From positions 186,001-250,000 of the IMG/VR virus record IMGVR_UViG_3300027985_000843: a DNA stretch of 64,000 nucleotides. One strand, written 5' to 3'. Shown piece by piece: positions 26,566 to 34,829 of this stretch. Positions within the stretch are counted from its first letter, which is position 1. The number at the start of each line of letters is the position of its first letter. The position numbers were made by a program, and so were the translations under genes. The stretch is from a virus. Below the pieces are notes generated by a model. It searched no databases. It had not been told where the DNA came from and worked only from the letters and a program-made list of their open reading frames with translations.

Positions 26566-27219
26566 TCACCTCACGATCTCGTTGGCCTTGTCCTCCCACC
26601 CTTCCAGCCTGGTCTCCAGTCTGTTCCAGATGAGGTCGAACTGTTCCTCGGGCAGCATGTCGTGCAGCACATCCCGGAACACTTCGAGGAACATGGCGAA
26701 GACTCGCTGAAGTCTCTCGTCTCGTAGGTTCAACGTCGAAGCGTTGAAGTGAGCGATCTCTTTCTCGATGCTCGCAACTTCCTTGAGGGCCGCGATACGT
26801 CGGGACGTGATCTGCGAGATCTCCTTGGCCGTGTTGCGACGCTTCTGTAGCTCCAGCTGTTGAAACTCCAGACTGGCGGCAGCCATTGCGATCTGCTCTT
26901 GAAGTGCCTTGAGCTTCAGCAGCGAGGGGGCATCCCCTCGGACAGACTTGACGACGTCGTTGTTGTCCATCATCTCGGCCTGACGCCGCATCATCTCTTC
27001 GTGATACTGGACGTCGTCCCAGTCCGGGCGACGGTCAGTCTTGAGGGGCGCACCCCTCCGACGCTTGGGAGCGGTTTGGATTGGGACCACGGCGGCGGTC
27101 TTCAAAACCTGCTGCGTGTGGCCGCTGGGTTCGACAGGGTCAGACGCTTCTGCCTCGGCTAGCTCCCCGAGGATCTCGTTGACCTTCTCGTCAGTGATGG
27201 CGGTGTTTCCGTCAACCAT
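26566..27219 (-). CDS. Coiled-coil protein upstream of terL, possible small terminase
   Basis: 217 aa. ATG 27219 lies 4 nt after the stop of the upstream gene; an in-frame GTG at 27255 would overlap it. Residues 70-150 form a helical, Gln/Leu-rich region (KLKALQEQIAMAAASLEFQQLELQ) followed by a coiled coil and LRDERLQRVFAMFLEVFRD. Small terminases are often helical oligomers encoded just before terL, so that role is a reasonable inference, but no helix-turn-helix is obvious. Confidence 0.5.
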   Translation of the reverse strand: MVDGNTAITDEKVNEILGELAEAEASDPVEPSGHTQQVLKTAAVVPIQTAPKRRRGAPLKTDRRPDWDDVQYHEEMMRRQAEMMDNNDVVKSVRGDAPSLLKLKALQEQIAMAAASLEFQQLELQKRRNTAKEISQITSRRIAALKEVASIEKEIAHFNASTLNLRDERLQRVFAMFLEVFRDVLHDMLPEEQFDLIWNRLETRLEGWEDKANEIVR

Positions 27220-27223
27220 GACT

Positions 27224-27613
27224 CTACTTCCCTTCCGGTCCGCCTTCTCCTCCACCTTCCGTTCGGATCAGATACTGGCTGAGGTTGTCGACCGTCTCGT
27301 GGCCCTTGTCCTTCTGGATCTGTCGATCCACGGCATCCGAGAGGTCTTTGCCCGTCTCAGCAAATTCACGAACCCCCACGTTCTTTGGCAGTGGGGGGTA
27401 AAACACGTCTCGCGGGGTTACGTCATCCTTATCGGGTTTGGTGATGCCGTCTCCCTTGCTCTTGGACTTGCCCTCGTCTTCAATGGTCTTCCTACCAACA
27501 CCTTTCGGCTTGTTGATAGGTCTCACCATGTCACGCACGTGTTTGCGTTGTCCGGGCTGCTGGTCTGCCTGGAGAAGGTATCGGGCAACAACGCGAGCCG
27601 TGAGCTTGTTCAC
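27224..27613 (-). CDS. Conserved unknown with N-terminal VVARYL motif
   Basis: 129 aa, GTG 27613. Begins MNKLTARVVARYLLQAD: residues 5-13 match the motif in the 965-aa and 407-aa proteins. Then a basic Lys/Gly/Asp-rich region, DVFYPPLPKNVGVREFAETGKD, and a conserved-looking C-terminus DNLSQYLIRTEGGG. Probably a virion or packaging-linked protein; no catalytic motif. Confidence 0.6.
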   Translation of the reverse strand: MNKLTARVVARYLLQADQQPGQRKHVRDMVRPINKPKGVGRKTIEDEGKSKSKGDGITKPDKDDVTPRDVFYPPLPKNVGVREFAETGKDLSDAVDRQIQKDKGHETVDNLSQYLIRTEGGGEGGPEGK

Positions 27614-29595
27614 AGCCTGATCTCCTGACCACCGAACTCGATATCCAGATCCGGTGTGGTGTCGGCGGCATTCAGTTCGATGGAGGATGCCTGGTGTTGC
27701 AGCTCATACTCGTGCATCATGGCGAGGCCGTTGTGCATGAGCTGGTCGAACCGGACCTCAGTGCTGGCACCGGACTCCAGGACGGCTTTCTGCTCCGCTG
27801 CCTTGTCGATGTAGGGGGGCTCAACGACAAGTTGCTTGTTCAGCACGGAGCACACACCAGGCATCGACTGGTGTACACACGAGCCGCAAGCGGAGCCCAC
27901 CTTGGCAAACTTGACGGACGCTCGCGGACGAAGAAGTCTCGAAGCCGTCGCACAGCCGTGACCGTAGTCGTCGTAGACGGAGGGGTCGACGTACTTGATG
28001 CCCTGAAGCCCTTGCTCGGCGAGCACAGCGGCAAGCTCGTCCTTGGTCGCGACCAGGTCGCGCGTCTCAAACCTGCTCTTGAGGACGGTGCCGAGCTGCG
28101 AGCCGTACAGGCCCTCGTTCATGTACCGCTGGGCAGCGAGAACGATCTCTCGCTTGGTGAGATCACTCGTTCCCGCCTGGCGACTGGTGTTGCCATAGAA
28201 GCCCTTCTCGATGACGCCGCGAAGGCCAACGGAGAAGACTGGTGGCTGGATGTTCGTGGCCGCCCGATGAATGGCCTTGAGCTGTTCGGTGGGCGTGGAC
28301 CCCCACTTCTGACGACCAGCGACAGTAGGCAGGCGCCCGGCCATCTTGTGCTCGTCGATGACAGCTGCCACCGTCTCTTGCGTCAGGATGTCTTCCTTCG
28401 TGGCGACAAGCTTGCGGCCGTACATGAGGCACCGACCGACCTTGGCAAAGATGCAGCTCGTGCACTTCTCTCCGGCCACGATAGCTCGAACCTTTGATCC
28501 GTGCTTGTTGAGGAAGTCTGCACCAACCCGGCAATCGTCGAAGCTCGTCTGTGTACTGTAGACGGCCCCATACAGGCCCGCTTCCTTGAAGACGGGTTCC
28601 CATTGATGGCGAAGGGCCTGGAGGTCTTCCTTGCCAAAAGCGAGCTTCAGAGCATGCACCAGCTCGGCTTCGCCGCGACCCTTGAGCATCTCTCGACGGA
28701 GCAACGACACGATGGGCCGAGCCTTGGCAGCGGCGAGCTTCTGGGCAGCGTCCTCTTCCTTTTCCTTCGCCAACTGCGCGGCCGCAGCAAGTGTTTCCGT
28801 CGAAGCCATTTTGTCGAGAGGCTTCTTGGGCTGGGGCTGTGCTCGACCTGTGAAGGCTTCCCTGGCTTGTGCCTGCCCGAGGATGGCGAGCTGGATACGC
28901 CGCTTCGGATCGGTTGCCTTCTCGGAGGCTGTGAGCCCCTTGGCTGCCTGCGTTCTCTCGACCGCCTCGGCCAGCTCTTCGGTGTAGGGAACGTTGACCA
29001 GCACCTGCTTGTGGAAGATCCCGCAGTGGGAGGTGCCGCTCGGAAGCTTCTGTCTGTGCAGGCACTCGACACAGGCTTTCTTGGCGATGATATACTTGGC
29101 CTCGGGGGCATGCCTCCGCACGAACTCCGTCGACGTGCGACTGTTCACGTTGGCGCAGTCCGGGAAGTCGGAGGAGTAGACATACAATCCTCCAAGTAGC
29201 CCTCTCTCGGCCAAGACGGGCCTCAGAAGGTCCGCCGCCTGCTTGATGGTGTCCGCATCGTAGCGGCTCAGCAAAGACTCTCTGATGGCCTTTGCGTCGT
29301 ACGTACGCACCATGATGAGCCGGGCTGTCCGAAGAAGGTCTTCGGGAACTTTCCGAACGGGCCCTCGCGGACCGAGGTCCACCATCGTCTTCGGCGCCCC
29401 TGTGTTGGGAACGAGACGCGAGGCCGGTGTGTCGTCATGCCGCCACTGGGCTTCGAGGTCGGGCGCGATGTCGAGGTTCTGCTTCGGGAGCCGATCCAGC
29501 TTCCGGTATTCTTCCTCGTTCACATCCAACCAGTCCAGGTTGCTGACTCCGCCTTCCTTCAGGAGGTTGGAGATGTCGCCAAGTTCGCCTGCCAT
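27610..29595 (-). CDS. Triple Cys-module virion-block protein
   Basis: 661 aa; ATG 29595 overlaps the TAA of the upstream gene and has GAGG 8 nt upstream. Three repeated modules of about 70 residues occur near 135-215, 340-410 and 520-600. Each has the pattern GL-G--Y followed by D-C or a nearby Cys, a basic strand, then C-x2-C and a further C: KKACVECLHRQ, GEKCTSCIFAK, GSACGSCVHQS. Each is followed by a K(Q/L)V(L/V) strand. Helical Ala/Lys-rich linkers separate them. The Cys spacing suggests metal or Fe-S binding modules. Unknown family; structural role suggested only by context. Confidence 0.65.
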   Translation of the reverse strand: MAGELGDISNLLKEGGVSNLDWLDVNEEEYRKLDRLPKQNLDIAPDLEAQWRHDDTPASRLVPNTGAPKTMVDLGPRGPVRKVPEDLLRTARLIMVRTYDAKAIRESLLSRYDADTIKQAADLLRPVLAERGLLGGLYVYSSDFPDCANVNSRTSTEFVRRHAPEAKYIIAKKACVECLHRQKLPSGTSHCGIFHKQVLVNVPYTEELAEAVERTQAAKGLTASEKATDPKRRIQLAILGQAQAREAFTGRAQPQPKKPLDKMASTETLAAAAQLAKEKEEDAAQKLAAAKARPIVSLLRREMLKGRGEAELVHALKLAFGKEDLQALRHQWEPVFKEAGLYGAVYSTQTSFDDCRVGADFLNKHGSKVRAIVAGEKCTSCIFAKVGRCLMYGRKLVATKEDILTQETVAAVIDEHKMAGRLPTVAGRQKWGSTPTEQLKAIHRAATNIQPPVFSVGLRGVIEKGFYGNTSRQAGTSDLTKREIVLAAQRYMNEGLYGSQLGTVLKSRFETRDLVATKDELAAVLAEQGLQGIKYVDPSVYDDYGHGCATASRLLRPRASVKFAKVGSACGSCVHQSMPGVCSVLNKQLVVEPPYIDKAAEQKAVLESGASTEVRFDQLMHNGLAMMHEYELQHQASSIELNAADTTPDLDIEFGGQEIRL

Positions 29596-30818
29596 TACAC
29601 TGTCCTCGTTGTTCCCGGGGCCGTCAGCGGCAACCATGGGGTTGATAGGTCCTCGTGAACGTAGCCAGTATCGATATCAACACCTGTGTCCACCTCCCCG
29701 GGAGCGTTGTCCCCGTCCGGGAGGGTGTCGGCCCATGCTTCGGCCGTTTGCACCAGGTTGCCCTTGGCGCCTTCGTATTCGTCTCGACGGGCCACAGGGT
29801 CATCGTAGTCGCCCGGGAGGCCCGTTTCGGCGTGACGCTCGTTGATGCTCACATCCACGACGGGCGTATCACCAGAAGATTGTGGAGGTGCCCCCGGGAG
29901 ACCGCTGTGCGGGCCCCAGATGCCCTTTCCGTTGCCTTCGTCGGACGGGTTGGCGTAACCACCAGCCCCCTGCCCACGAGCCCCGTATCCGAGGCCCCAG
30001 TCCCAAGCATCGGTGGGCGTGTCGTCAGACGGCAGGGCTGTCTGGGCCCACTGCTGGGAAGACGCCTCCAGGTCACTGTAGTCGTACTGAGGCCCTTCAA
30101 GGCCCCAGTCGTCTTGGACAGCATCTTCCTGAGGATTGAACGATCCGTGAGGGCCGTCACCTCCCATGGGGTCGCGATTGTCCACGCGAGGGCCGCCCGT
30201 CTGAGCGTCAAGTCCTGCTAGAGCGTCGCCCTCACCAAGGAACCGGGCCACAACACTCGACGCAGAAGCTTGCTTCGTGGGATTGGGCCTCTCGGGTTCT
30301 TGGGGCGGGGCGTCCCCACCATCTGGCAGTTCCGACTTGGTGTCCTTCGGGCCGTCGTTTTCTTTCTCGATCTTTTCGATTTCGTCCTCGGCCTCTTCCT
30401 CGGGGTTGTCGAGAACGTGCTTGGACTCTTCCACGAACCTCTCGACGTCTTCCTGTTCGTTGTCGTCCAGGAGGGCCAGCTTCGGCTTCCAGTGGGGAGC
30501 GCTGATCTCGTCATAGAGCGTGTCAGAGATGGCACTGAGACGTTCACAGACGTCGTACAGGTCCTTACGAACCTGGGACACCTCGCGGATGTAGCCCCTA
30601 CCACCCAAACGGCCATCCGGACTGATGGTGGCGGACTTGAGTCGCGTGAAGTACCGGTAGGCTGTGAGGGCGTGCCCGAGGGCGACGCTGCAAGCCCACA
30701 GGGTCTGCGACATCGGCTTGAGCGCTTTCGGGTCGTACGAGTGATCTTTGGGGATCTCTCGCTTCTGAGCCGGCGGGGGTGGCTCCTCGAAGGCTGCTGT
30801 CTTGTCCCAGGTATCCAT
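29595..30818 (-). CDS. Conserved unknown, helical N-terminus and disordered C-terminus
   Basis: 407 aa, ATG 30818 with GAGG upstream. Residues 30-135 form a helical domain (ALKPMSQTLWACSVALGH, then ISPDGRLGGRGYIREVSQ). An acidic segment follows, then ASASSVVARFLGEGD, matching the VVAR motif seen in two other proteins of this block. The last 220 residues are Gly/Asp/Pro-rich and probably disordered. A virion protein processed at the VVAR motif is one possibility. Confidence 0.6.
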   Translation of the reverse strand: MDTWDKTAAFEEPPPPAQKREIPKDHSYDPKALKPMSQTLWACSVALGHALTAYRYFTRLKSATISPDGRLGGRGYIREVSQVRKDLYDVCERLSAISDTLYDEISAPHWKPKLALLDDNEQEDVERFVEESKHVLDNPEEEAEDEIEKIEKENDGPKDTKSELPDGGDAPPQEPERPNPTKQASASSVVARFLGEGDALAGLDAQTGGPRVDNRDPMGGDGPHGSFNPQEDAVQDDWGLEGPQYDYSDLEASSQQWAQTALPSDDTPTDAWDWGLGYGARGQGAGGYANPSDEGNGKGIWGPHSGLPGAPPQSSGDTPVVDVSINERHAETGLPGDYDDPVARRDEYEGAKGNLVQTAEAWADTLPDGDNAPGEVDTGVDIDTGYVHEDLSTPWLPLTAPGTTRTV

Positions 30819-30825
30819 GCTTGCC

Positions 30826-31110
30826 TCAGCCCTTCAACGGGTCCCCGTCTTGGAACAGGCGTTCGATGTAGAAAGCCCCACCTTCCTCACGAAGAGCCCA
30901 CAAGTCGTTCGTCGACTTGTGAATGAGGGCATCAGCAGCGGTTCGCTGGAAGCCCTTCAGATCGCTGAGTGCCGTGATCTTCACACGCTTCGGAGGGGCC
31001 ACAGGCTTCGCCTCACCCACCGGGCTGACGATCTGGGGCTCGCTCGCAAAGAAGGCATCCGTACCGGTTGCTCCGCCGGTCTCGATGCTGCTCAGTTTGA
31101 AGTTGCTCAT
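30826..31110 (-). CDS. Small conserved unknown
   Basis: 94 aa, ATG 31110. Pro/Val-rich N-terminal half, then TALSDLKGFQRTAADALIHK and DLWALREEGGAFYIERLFQDG, a compact alpha/beta domain. No motif. Lies 7 nt before the next structural gene and looks co-transcribed. Confidence 0.6.
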   Translation of the reverse strand: MSNFKLSSIETGGATGTDAFFASEPQIVSPVGEAKPVAPPKRVKITALSDLKGFQRTAADALIHKSTNDLWALREEGGAFYIERLFQDGDPLKG

Positions 31111-31118
31111 GTAGGCTC

Positions 31119-32018
31119 CTACGAGATCACTAGCTGAATGAGGATGTCGATATAGGAATTAGTGCTGTACCCGCTGACCCTGAGAGTCTCCTCGTAGGTA
31201 CCTCTCGCCATGCCTTCGATGGGTGCGCACGTAACGGTGGTCACCTGCATGCCTCCTGACGACAGGATCTCGGTCACAGGAGCGAAGCTCGACAACCAGT
31301 CGTCCGAAAGGCCAGTGAGCCTCTGGATCTGGTAGTCCAGCACGGAGCCGGCGGGACCGCTGTTTTCGATCGTGACCTGCTGACTCGGGATCGGCGGGAA
31401 CGCACCAGTAACCGGAGCCGTGACCGAGAAGGACATCACCAAGGTGGATGCCGAGACAGTGGCCTTGGGTCTGACCGTGATGGTCACAGGAAGGCTCTGT
31501 GGGTTGTTGGATGCGTTGGGGTCCTGAACCGTCACAGTCTCGCTGTAGGGGCTGCTAGCGCTCAGCAACAGTGTTGAATCGACGGACACCTCGAAGGTAC
31601 CGGACTCGTTCGCGGCGAGGCCGCCGACATTGGCAGGGCTGACCGAGACATAGCCCGCCGACGTCGAGAGGGTAGCCCCCAAAAGGGACCCAAACACACC
31701 ACTGTTGGTGAGCGTCACCTCTTGGGCGTCGCTGAAGCCTCGGCCCTCGTCCACCTCGATAGTGATAGACGAGGGAGGCCCAATGAGAATGCTCGGAAGG
31801 AAATTGGCTCGGATGTCAGTGATGGACTGAGCCATGGACTCGATCACTTCACCCGGAATGGGAATGCTATCCCGAAGGATGCCGTACGGGCTGACAACGT
31901 CCAGTACCTGGAAGGCAGGGGAGGCCCCAGACACATCCATCCGCGTCGTCCAGCGCCATGTTCCTGTGGCGACCTGGTACTGGAATTGATAGTCCTGAGT
32001 TCTGATGGCTGCTGACAT
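31119..32018 (-). CDS. Ig-like/BACON-type beta-sandwich virion protein
   Basis: 299 aa. ATG 32018 chosen; a TTG two codons upstream, nearer to GAGAGG, is an alternative. After an N-terminal domain (QFQYQVATGTWRWTTR) there are two similar beta-sandwich repeats of about 95 residues: TLTNSGVFGSLLGATLS with YVSVSPANVGGLAANESG, and TIENSGPAGSVLDYQIQ with WLSSFAPVTEILSSGG. These resemble BACON or choice-of-anchor Ig-like domains of secreted and viral adhesins. First gene of the structural block; its leader holds a late-type element. Confidence 0.65.
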   Translation of the reverse strand: MSAAIRTQDYQFQYQVATGTWRWTTRMDVSGASPAFQVLDVVSPYGILRDSIPIPGEVIESMAQSITDIRANFLPSILIGPPSSITIEVDEGRGFSDAQEVTLTNSGVFGSLLGATLSTSAGYVSVSPANVGGLAANESGTFEVSVDSTLLLSASSPYSETVTVQDPNASNNPQSLPVTITVRPKATVSASTLVMSFSVTAPVTGAFPPIPSQQVTIENSGPAGSVLDYQIQRLTGLSDDWLSSFAPVTEILSSGGMQVTTVTCAPIEGMARGTYEETLRVSGYSTNSYIDILIQLVIS

Positions 32019-32049
32019 GGTCAAGACGGACCTCTCCACCCCTGAGAGA

Positions 32050-32060
32050 ACATAAGTAGA
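32050..32060 (-). promoter_or_regulatory. Candidate late promoter TCTACTTATGT
   Basis: 32 nt upstream of ATG 32018, the first gene of the structural block. AGTCTACTT is shared exactly with 6507. Together with the plus-strand early-type element at 32068 it forms a divergent regulatory region. Confidence 0.5.
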
Positions 32061-32067
32061 CTAGGGG

Positions 32068-32078
32068 CGGTGTATGAT
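32068..32078 (+). promoter_or_regulatory. Early-type element CGGTG-TATGAT
   Basis: Plus strand; hexamer ends exactly 6 nt before ATG 32085 and no RBS is present. Same motif and spacing as six minus-strand genes, which supports the reality of the small plus-strand gene. Confidence 0.55.
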
Positions 32079-32084
32079 CCGATC

Positions 32085-32309
32085 ATGACTTGGGATGTCG
32101 TTGTTTCGGTCGTCTTCCTCTTGGCCGTCCTGCTGACCATGGCTCGGTGCTTCTACTCGACCTACAAGCACCACCGACAGGTCGCGGACTGGTCCAGGGG
32201 AATGGATGCCGAAAGAGCGGAAATCGTGAGGCTGTCAAACGAGGGTCGGACGGATGAAGCGATCAAGTTGTGGGAAGCCCACCTCAAGAAACACCCACCC
32301 CTACCCTAG
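32085..32309 (+). CDS. Small single-pass membrane protein, only plus-strand gene
   Basis: 74 aa from ATG 32085 (MTWDVVVS). A hydrophobic segment VVVSVVFLLAVLLTM at about 4-20 is followed by a basic flank, then an amphipathic TPR-like helix pair (EIVRLSNEGRTDEAIKLWEAHLKK). N-terminus outside and C-terminus in the cytoplasm is likely by the positive-inside rule. It ends by overlapping the stop codon of the convergent sigma-like gene (shared CTAG). Could be a superinfection-exclusion or small lysis-related protein; not determined. Confidence 0.65.
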   Translation: MTWDVVVSVVFLLAVLLTMARCFYSTYKHHRQVADWSRGMDAERAEIVRLSNEGRTDEAIKLWEAHLKKHPPLP

Positions 32310-32983
32310 GTGCACTCATCTCCGCCCCGACCGGCCCACTGGGGCAACCGTACTTCTCGCAGGATATTGAACCGCTTACCATCCGAGATGGCCGAGAAGA
32401 TCCTGTAGTAGGGCTCGAAGGTTTCGTCTTCCTTGGCCGCTCTCTCCAGCACCTTGGCCGCCTTGAAGAAACGGTGTCTGACGCGACCCTGCGTCAGGTT
32501 GAGTCTGGATGCCACCTCGGACTGGCACGTGGTCTCCCACATGCCAACGAGGATGTCCACGTCGATGTTCCGCGTCTCCTTCGCCTTCATGGGGAAGATC
32601 TTCGGCAGGTCGCGTCGAAGATCTTCCTCGGTCACGTCGGGGATCGACAACAGGAACTTGATCCGTTGGATACCTCGGTCGAGGCGATAGCTCACGGCCG
32701 CCTGCGTGATGCCGAACATCGTGGCGATGTCAGCCTGACGCTTATTGCAGCAGAAATATAGGTGAATGAGGTCCGCTTCCCTTTCGGGAATACGATCCAG
32801 AAGGGGGGCTATGCGTTCCTCGAAGTCGTTGCCGTCTCCGAGGAACTCTTGCATGTCCTCAACAGAGACCTGGCACTCCTCGGCGTCGAGGTAGTCTTCC
32901 TCGTCATCGCATCTGGGATCGTATGACGGGAATCGGCTTGCCAACTCGTTGGGATCGATGGGGATGACGTACCCTGCTGCCAT
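32306..32983 (-). CDS. Sigma-factor-like transcription regulator
   Basis: 225 aa, ATG 32983 with GGAG. Two HTH regions: about 62-108 (IPEREADLIHLYFCCNKRQ, then IATMFGITQAAVSYRLDR) has the layout of sigma-70 region 4, and a second at about 150-175 (SEVASRLNLTQGRVRHRFFKA). No region 2 is evident, so a full sigma factor is not proven; it may be a region-4-like specificity factor. It lies directly at the border between replication and structural blocks, where a late-gene regulator is often found. It is inferred to recognise the late-type elements. Confidence 0.7.
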   Translation of the reverse strand: MAAGYVIPIDPNELASRFPSYDPRCDDEEDYLDAEECQVSVEDMQEFLGDGNDFEERIAPLLDRIPEREADLIHLYFCCNKRQADIATMFGITQAAVSYRLDRGIQRIKFLLSIPDVTEEDLRRDLPKIFPMKAKETRNIDVDILVGMWETTCQSEVASRLNLTQGRVRHRFFKAAKVLERAAKEDETFEPYYRIFSAISDGKRFNILREVRLPQWAGRGGDECT

Positions 32984-33026
32984 AAGAATCTCCGTGGACC
33001 CATCCCCGATCCCTACCGAACCCCTC

Positions 33027-34829
33027 TCACCCGAGAAGGATTCCGAGTAGCGGCGTCGGGTTCGTGTTTATCTCTCGCAGCCGGCTGGCTGCTGTTTCTA
33101 CATCCGGATTTGGGTCTGTCACGGAGACGTCGACGTCCGCGAGGGACATCAGCTCTCGATTTAGTCTGACCTGAGGTTCAGACGTGCGCAACCTTTCATA
33201 CTGTCCTTTGCTTACACCGGTCAAGCCCGACGAGTAGACACCATTGATCGTACCGTGAGCTTGGACCAGGGAGCACAGGACCTTCTTTGGGACACGCGGC
33301 ACCCCAGGCAGGTTGTCGGAACTGTCCCCGTAGAAGGCTCGCAAGTCCAGGAGTGTAGACGGGCCAACCCCAAAGGACTTCTTCACCGAGTCCGGGTCGT
33401 GCACCACATCTTTTCGACTCCCCACCCCTGGCACAAGCATGTAGGTTGTCTCCGTGACTAGAGACAGAAGATCACGATCCGTGGAAAAAATCAAGTTGTG
33501 TTGTTCCTTAAGTGAACCGCGCACGAGTGTCGCCAGGACGTCATCAGCCTCTTCACCCGTGTTTTCGGCCTGCCACACCCCACACAAGGGCAGGATCGAC
33601 CGAAGGTAATCCACCTGCGCAACGAAGCCCTCCGGGACCGGAGGCCGCTGAGCCTTGTACTCCCCGTAGACGGCCTTGCGTCGCCTTGAGCTACCATCCC
33701 ACGCCACATACAGTCGGGCTTCCGGATAACGCTTCTTGAGGGAACCGAGAGACCGGAGAAAGCCAAGGACAACACCTGTCGGTCGACCCTGGTCATCCTT
33801 GAGTTCGGACATGCCCGGAGCATGGAAGCATCGGCGAGCAAGGTTGTTTCCGTCCACCAAGACGTTCTGGATGACTTTCACGTTGTTGTCTTTCTTTCTC
33901 TTGGCGACGCGGTGCGCCAAAACTTCGATTTCCTTCTGTAGGAGGTTGATGCGTTCCAGGACGTCCTCGAACCAATACAGCTCCAAGAGCTTGCTCTCGA
34001 TGTGCTGTGTACGTCGATCGAAGTGCGTGTTGTAGAACGTCTTGACGAACGCCAACCTGGGACTGAACTGCGCGTTCCACTCGTCCAGCCATACGAATTG
34101 ATGGAGCTTGTCTTGAAGGTCGTCGGCACGGGACTTCTGATAGAAGGACCGGACGAAGGCGACTCGCTTGGACAACGAGCCGTCCCACGCAGATATGGAC
34201 TCAAGGTCCGACCACTTCCGACGAAGTTCGTCACCCCGAGACGCGTGCCACCGGAAGACCGGCCGTGCGAGACGTGTCCAGCCCCGCAGGGCCGTAAGTC
34301 GACTGAAGAACCCAGACAACGGAGTCCTCTTGACCACTTGTAGAAAGGGTCGAGGCAGCGTCACGATTGTCTGCTTGCTCCGTAGCTTGACGAACACCTG
34401 GACCATCCCCTGCTCGGGGATGTCCTCGACAACAGTGGCCTCGATGTTCTGGTAGGGGCCCGAACAGATCATCACTCGATCGCCCACTCCAATGCCCTGG
34501 TCGATCTCCTGATGAAGTTGCGACTGCATCCCAAGGATCTCTTCCTGGGAGATCAGAGACAGGCGCCCCTGCCCGTCTCTCAAGGCCGACTGCACGAAAC
34601 GGCTGTCCTCGATCCGTAGGTATGGGGCCGGATTCCCAGTGTACTCCACGAAGATGTAACCCTCGACAAGGTAATGGATGACCTTGTCCTCGCCTACCTG
34701 TGTCACAGCGGCAGGCACGAAAACGTTGGCCTTGGGGTCTTTCAAAGCACTCCGGAGGCCCCTCTTCAGGACCTCAGGGTCTTCCCCCTCGCTTCTGGGA
34801 GACAGCTCGAAAACAACCCAACCTGCCAT
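33027..34829 (-). CDS. NusG-like domain fused to 5'-3' exonuclease
   Basis: 600 aa; ATG 34829 overlaps the TGA of dnaX. N-terminal NusG-like part: NGN-type domain (about 1-85, with HYLVEGYIFVEYTG) and a KOW domain (about 113-165, IGVGDRVMICSGPYQNIEA). A helical linker follows to about 295. The C-terminal domain is a FEN/T5-type 5' nuclease: VLVDGNNLARRCF, YVAWDGSSRRRKAVYGEYK, NTGEEADDVLATLV, IFSTDRDLLSL and FYGDSSDNLPGVP supply the acidic metal ligands and helical arch/H3TH. Removes RNA primers or flaps at forks. The fusion joins a transcription elongation factor to a replication nuclease. Confidence 0.85.
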   Translation of the reverse strand: MAGWVVFELSPRSEGEDPEVLKRGLRSALKDPKANVFVPAAVTQVGEDKVIHYLVEGYIFVEYTGNPAPYLRIEDSRFVQSALRDGQGRLSLISQEEILGMQSQLHQEIDQGIGVGDRVMICSGPYQNIEATVVEDIPEQGMVQVFVKLRSKQTIVTLPRPFLQVVKRTPLSGFFSRLTALRGWTRLARPVFRWHASRGDELRRKWSDLESISAWDGSLSKRVAFVRSFYQKSRADDLQDKLHQFVWLDEWNAQFSPRLAFVKTFYNTHFDRRTQHIESKLLELYWFEDVLERINLLQKEIEVLAHRVAKRKKDNNVKVIQNVLVDGNNLARRCFHAPGMSELKDDQGRPTGVVLGFLRSLGSLKKRYPEARLYVAWDGSSRRRKAVYGEYKAQRPPVPEGFVAQVDYLRSILPLCGVWQAENTGEEADDVLATLVRGSLKEQHNLIFSTDRDLLSLVTETTYMLVPGVGSRKDVVHDPDSVKKSFGVGPSTLLDLRAFYGDSSDNLPGVPRVPKKVLCSLVQAHGTINGVYSSGLTGVSKGQYERLRTSEPQVRLNRELMSLADVDVSVTDPNPDVETAASRLREINTNPTPLLGILLG

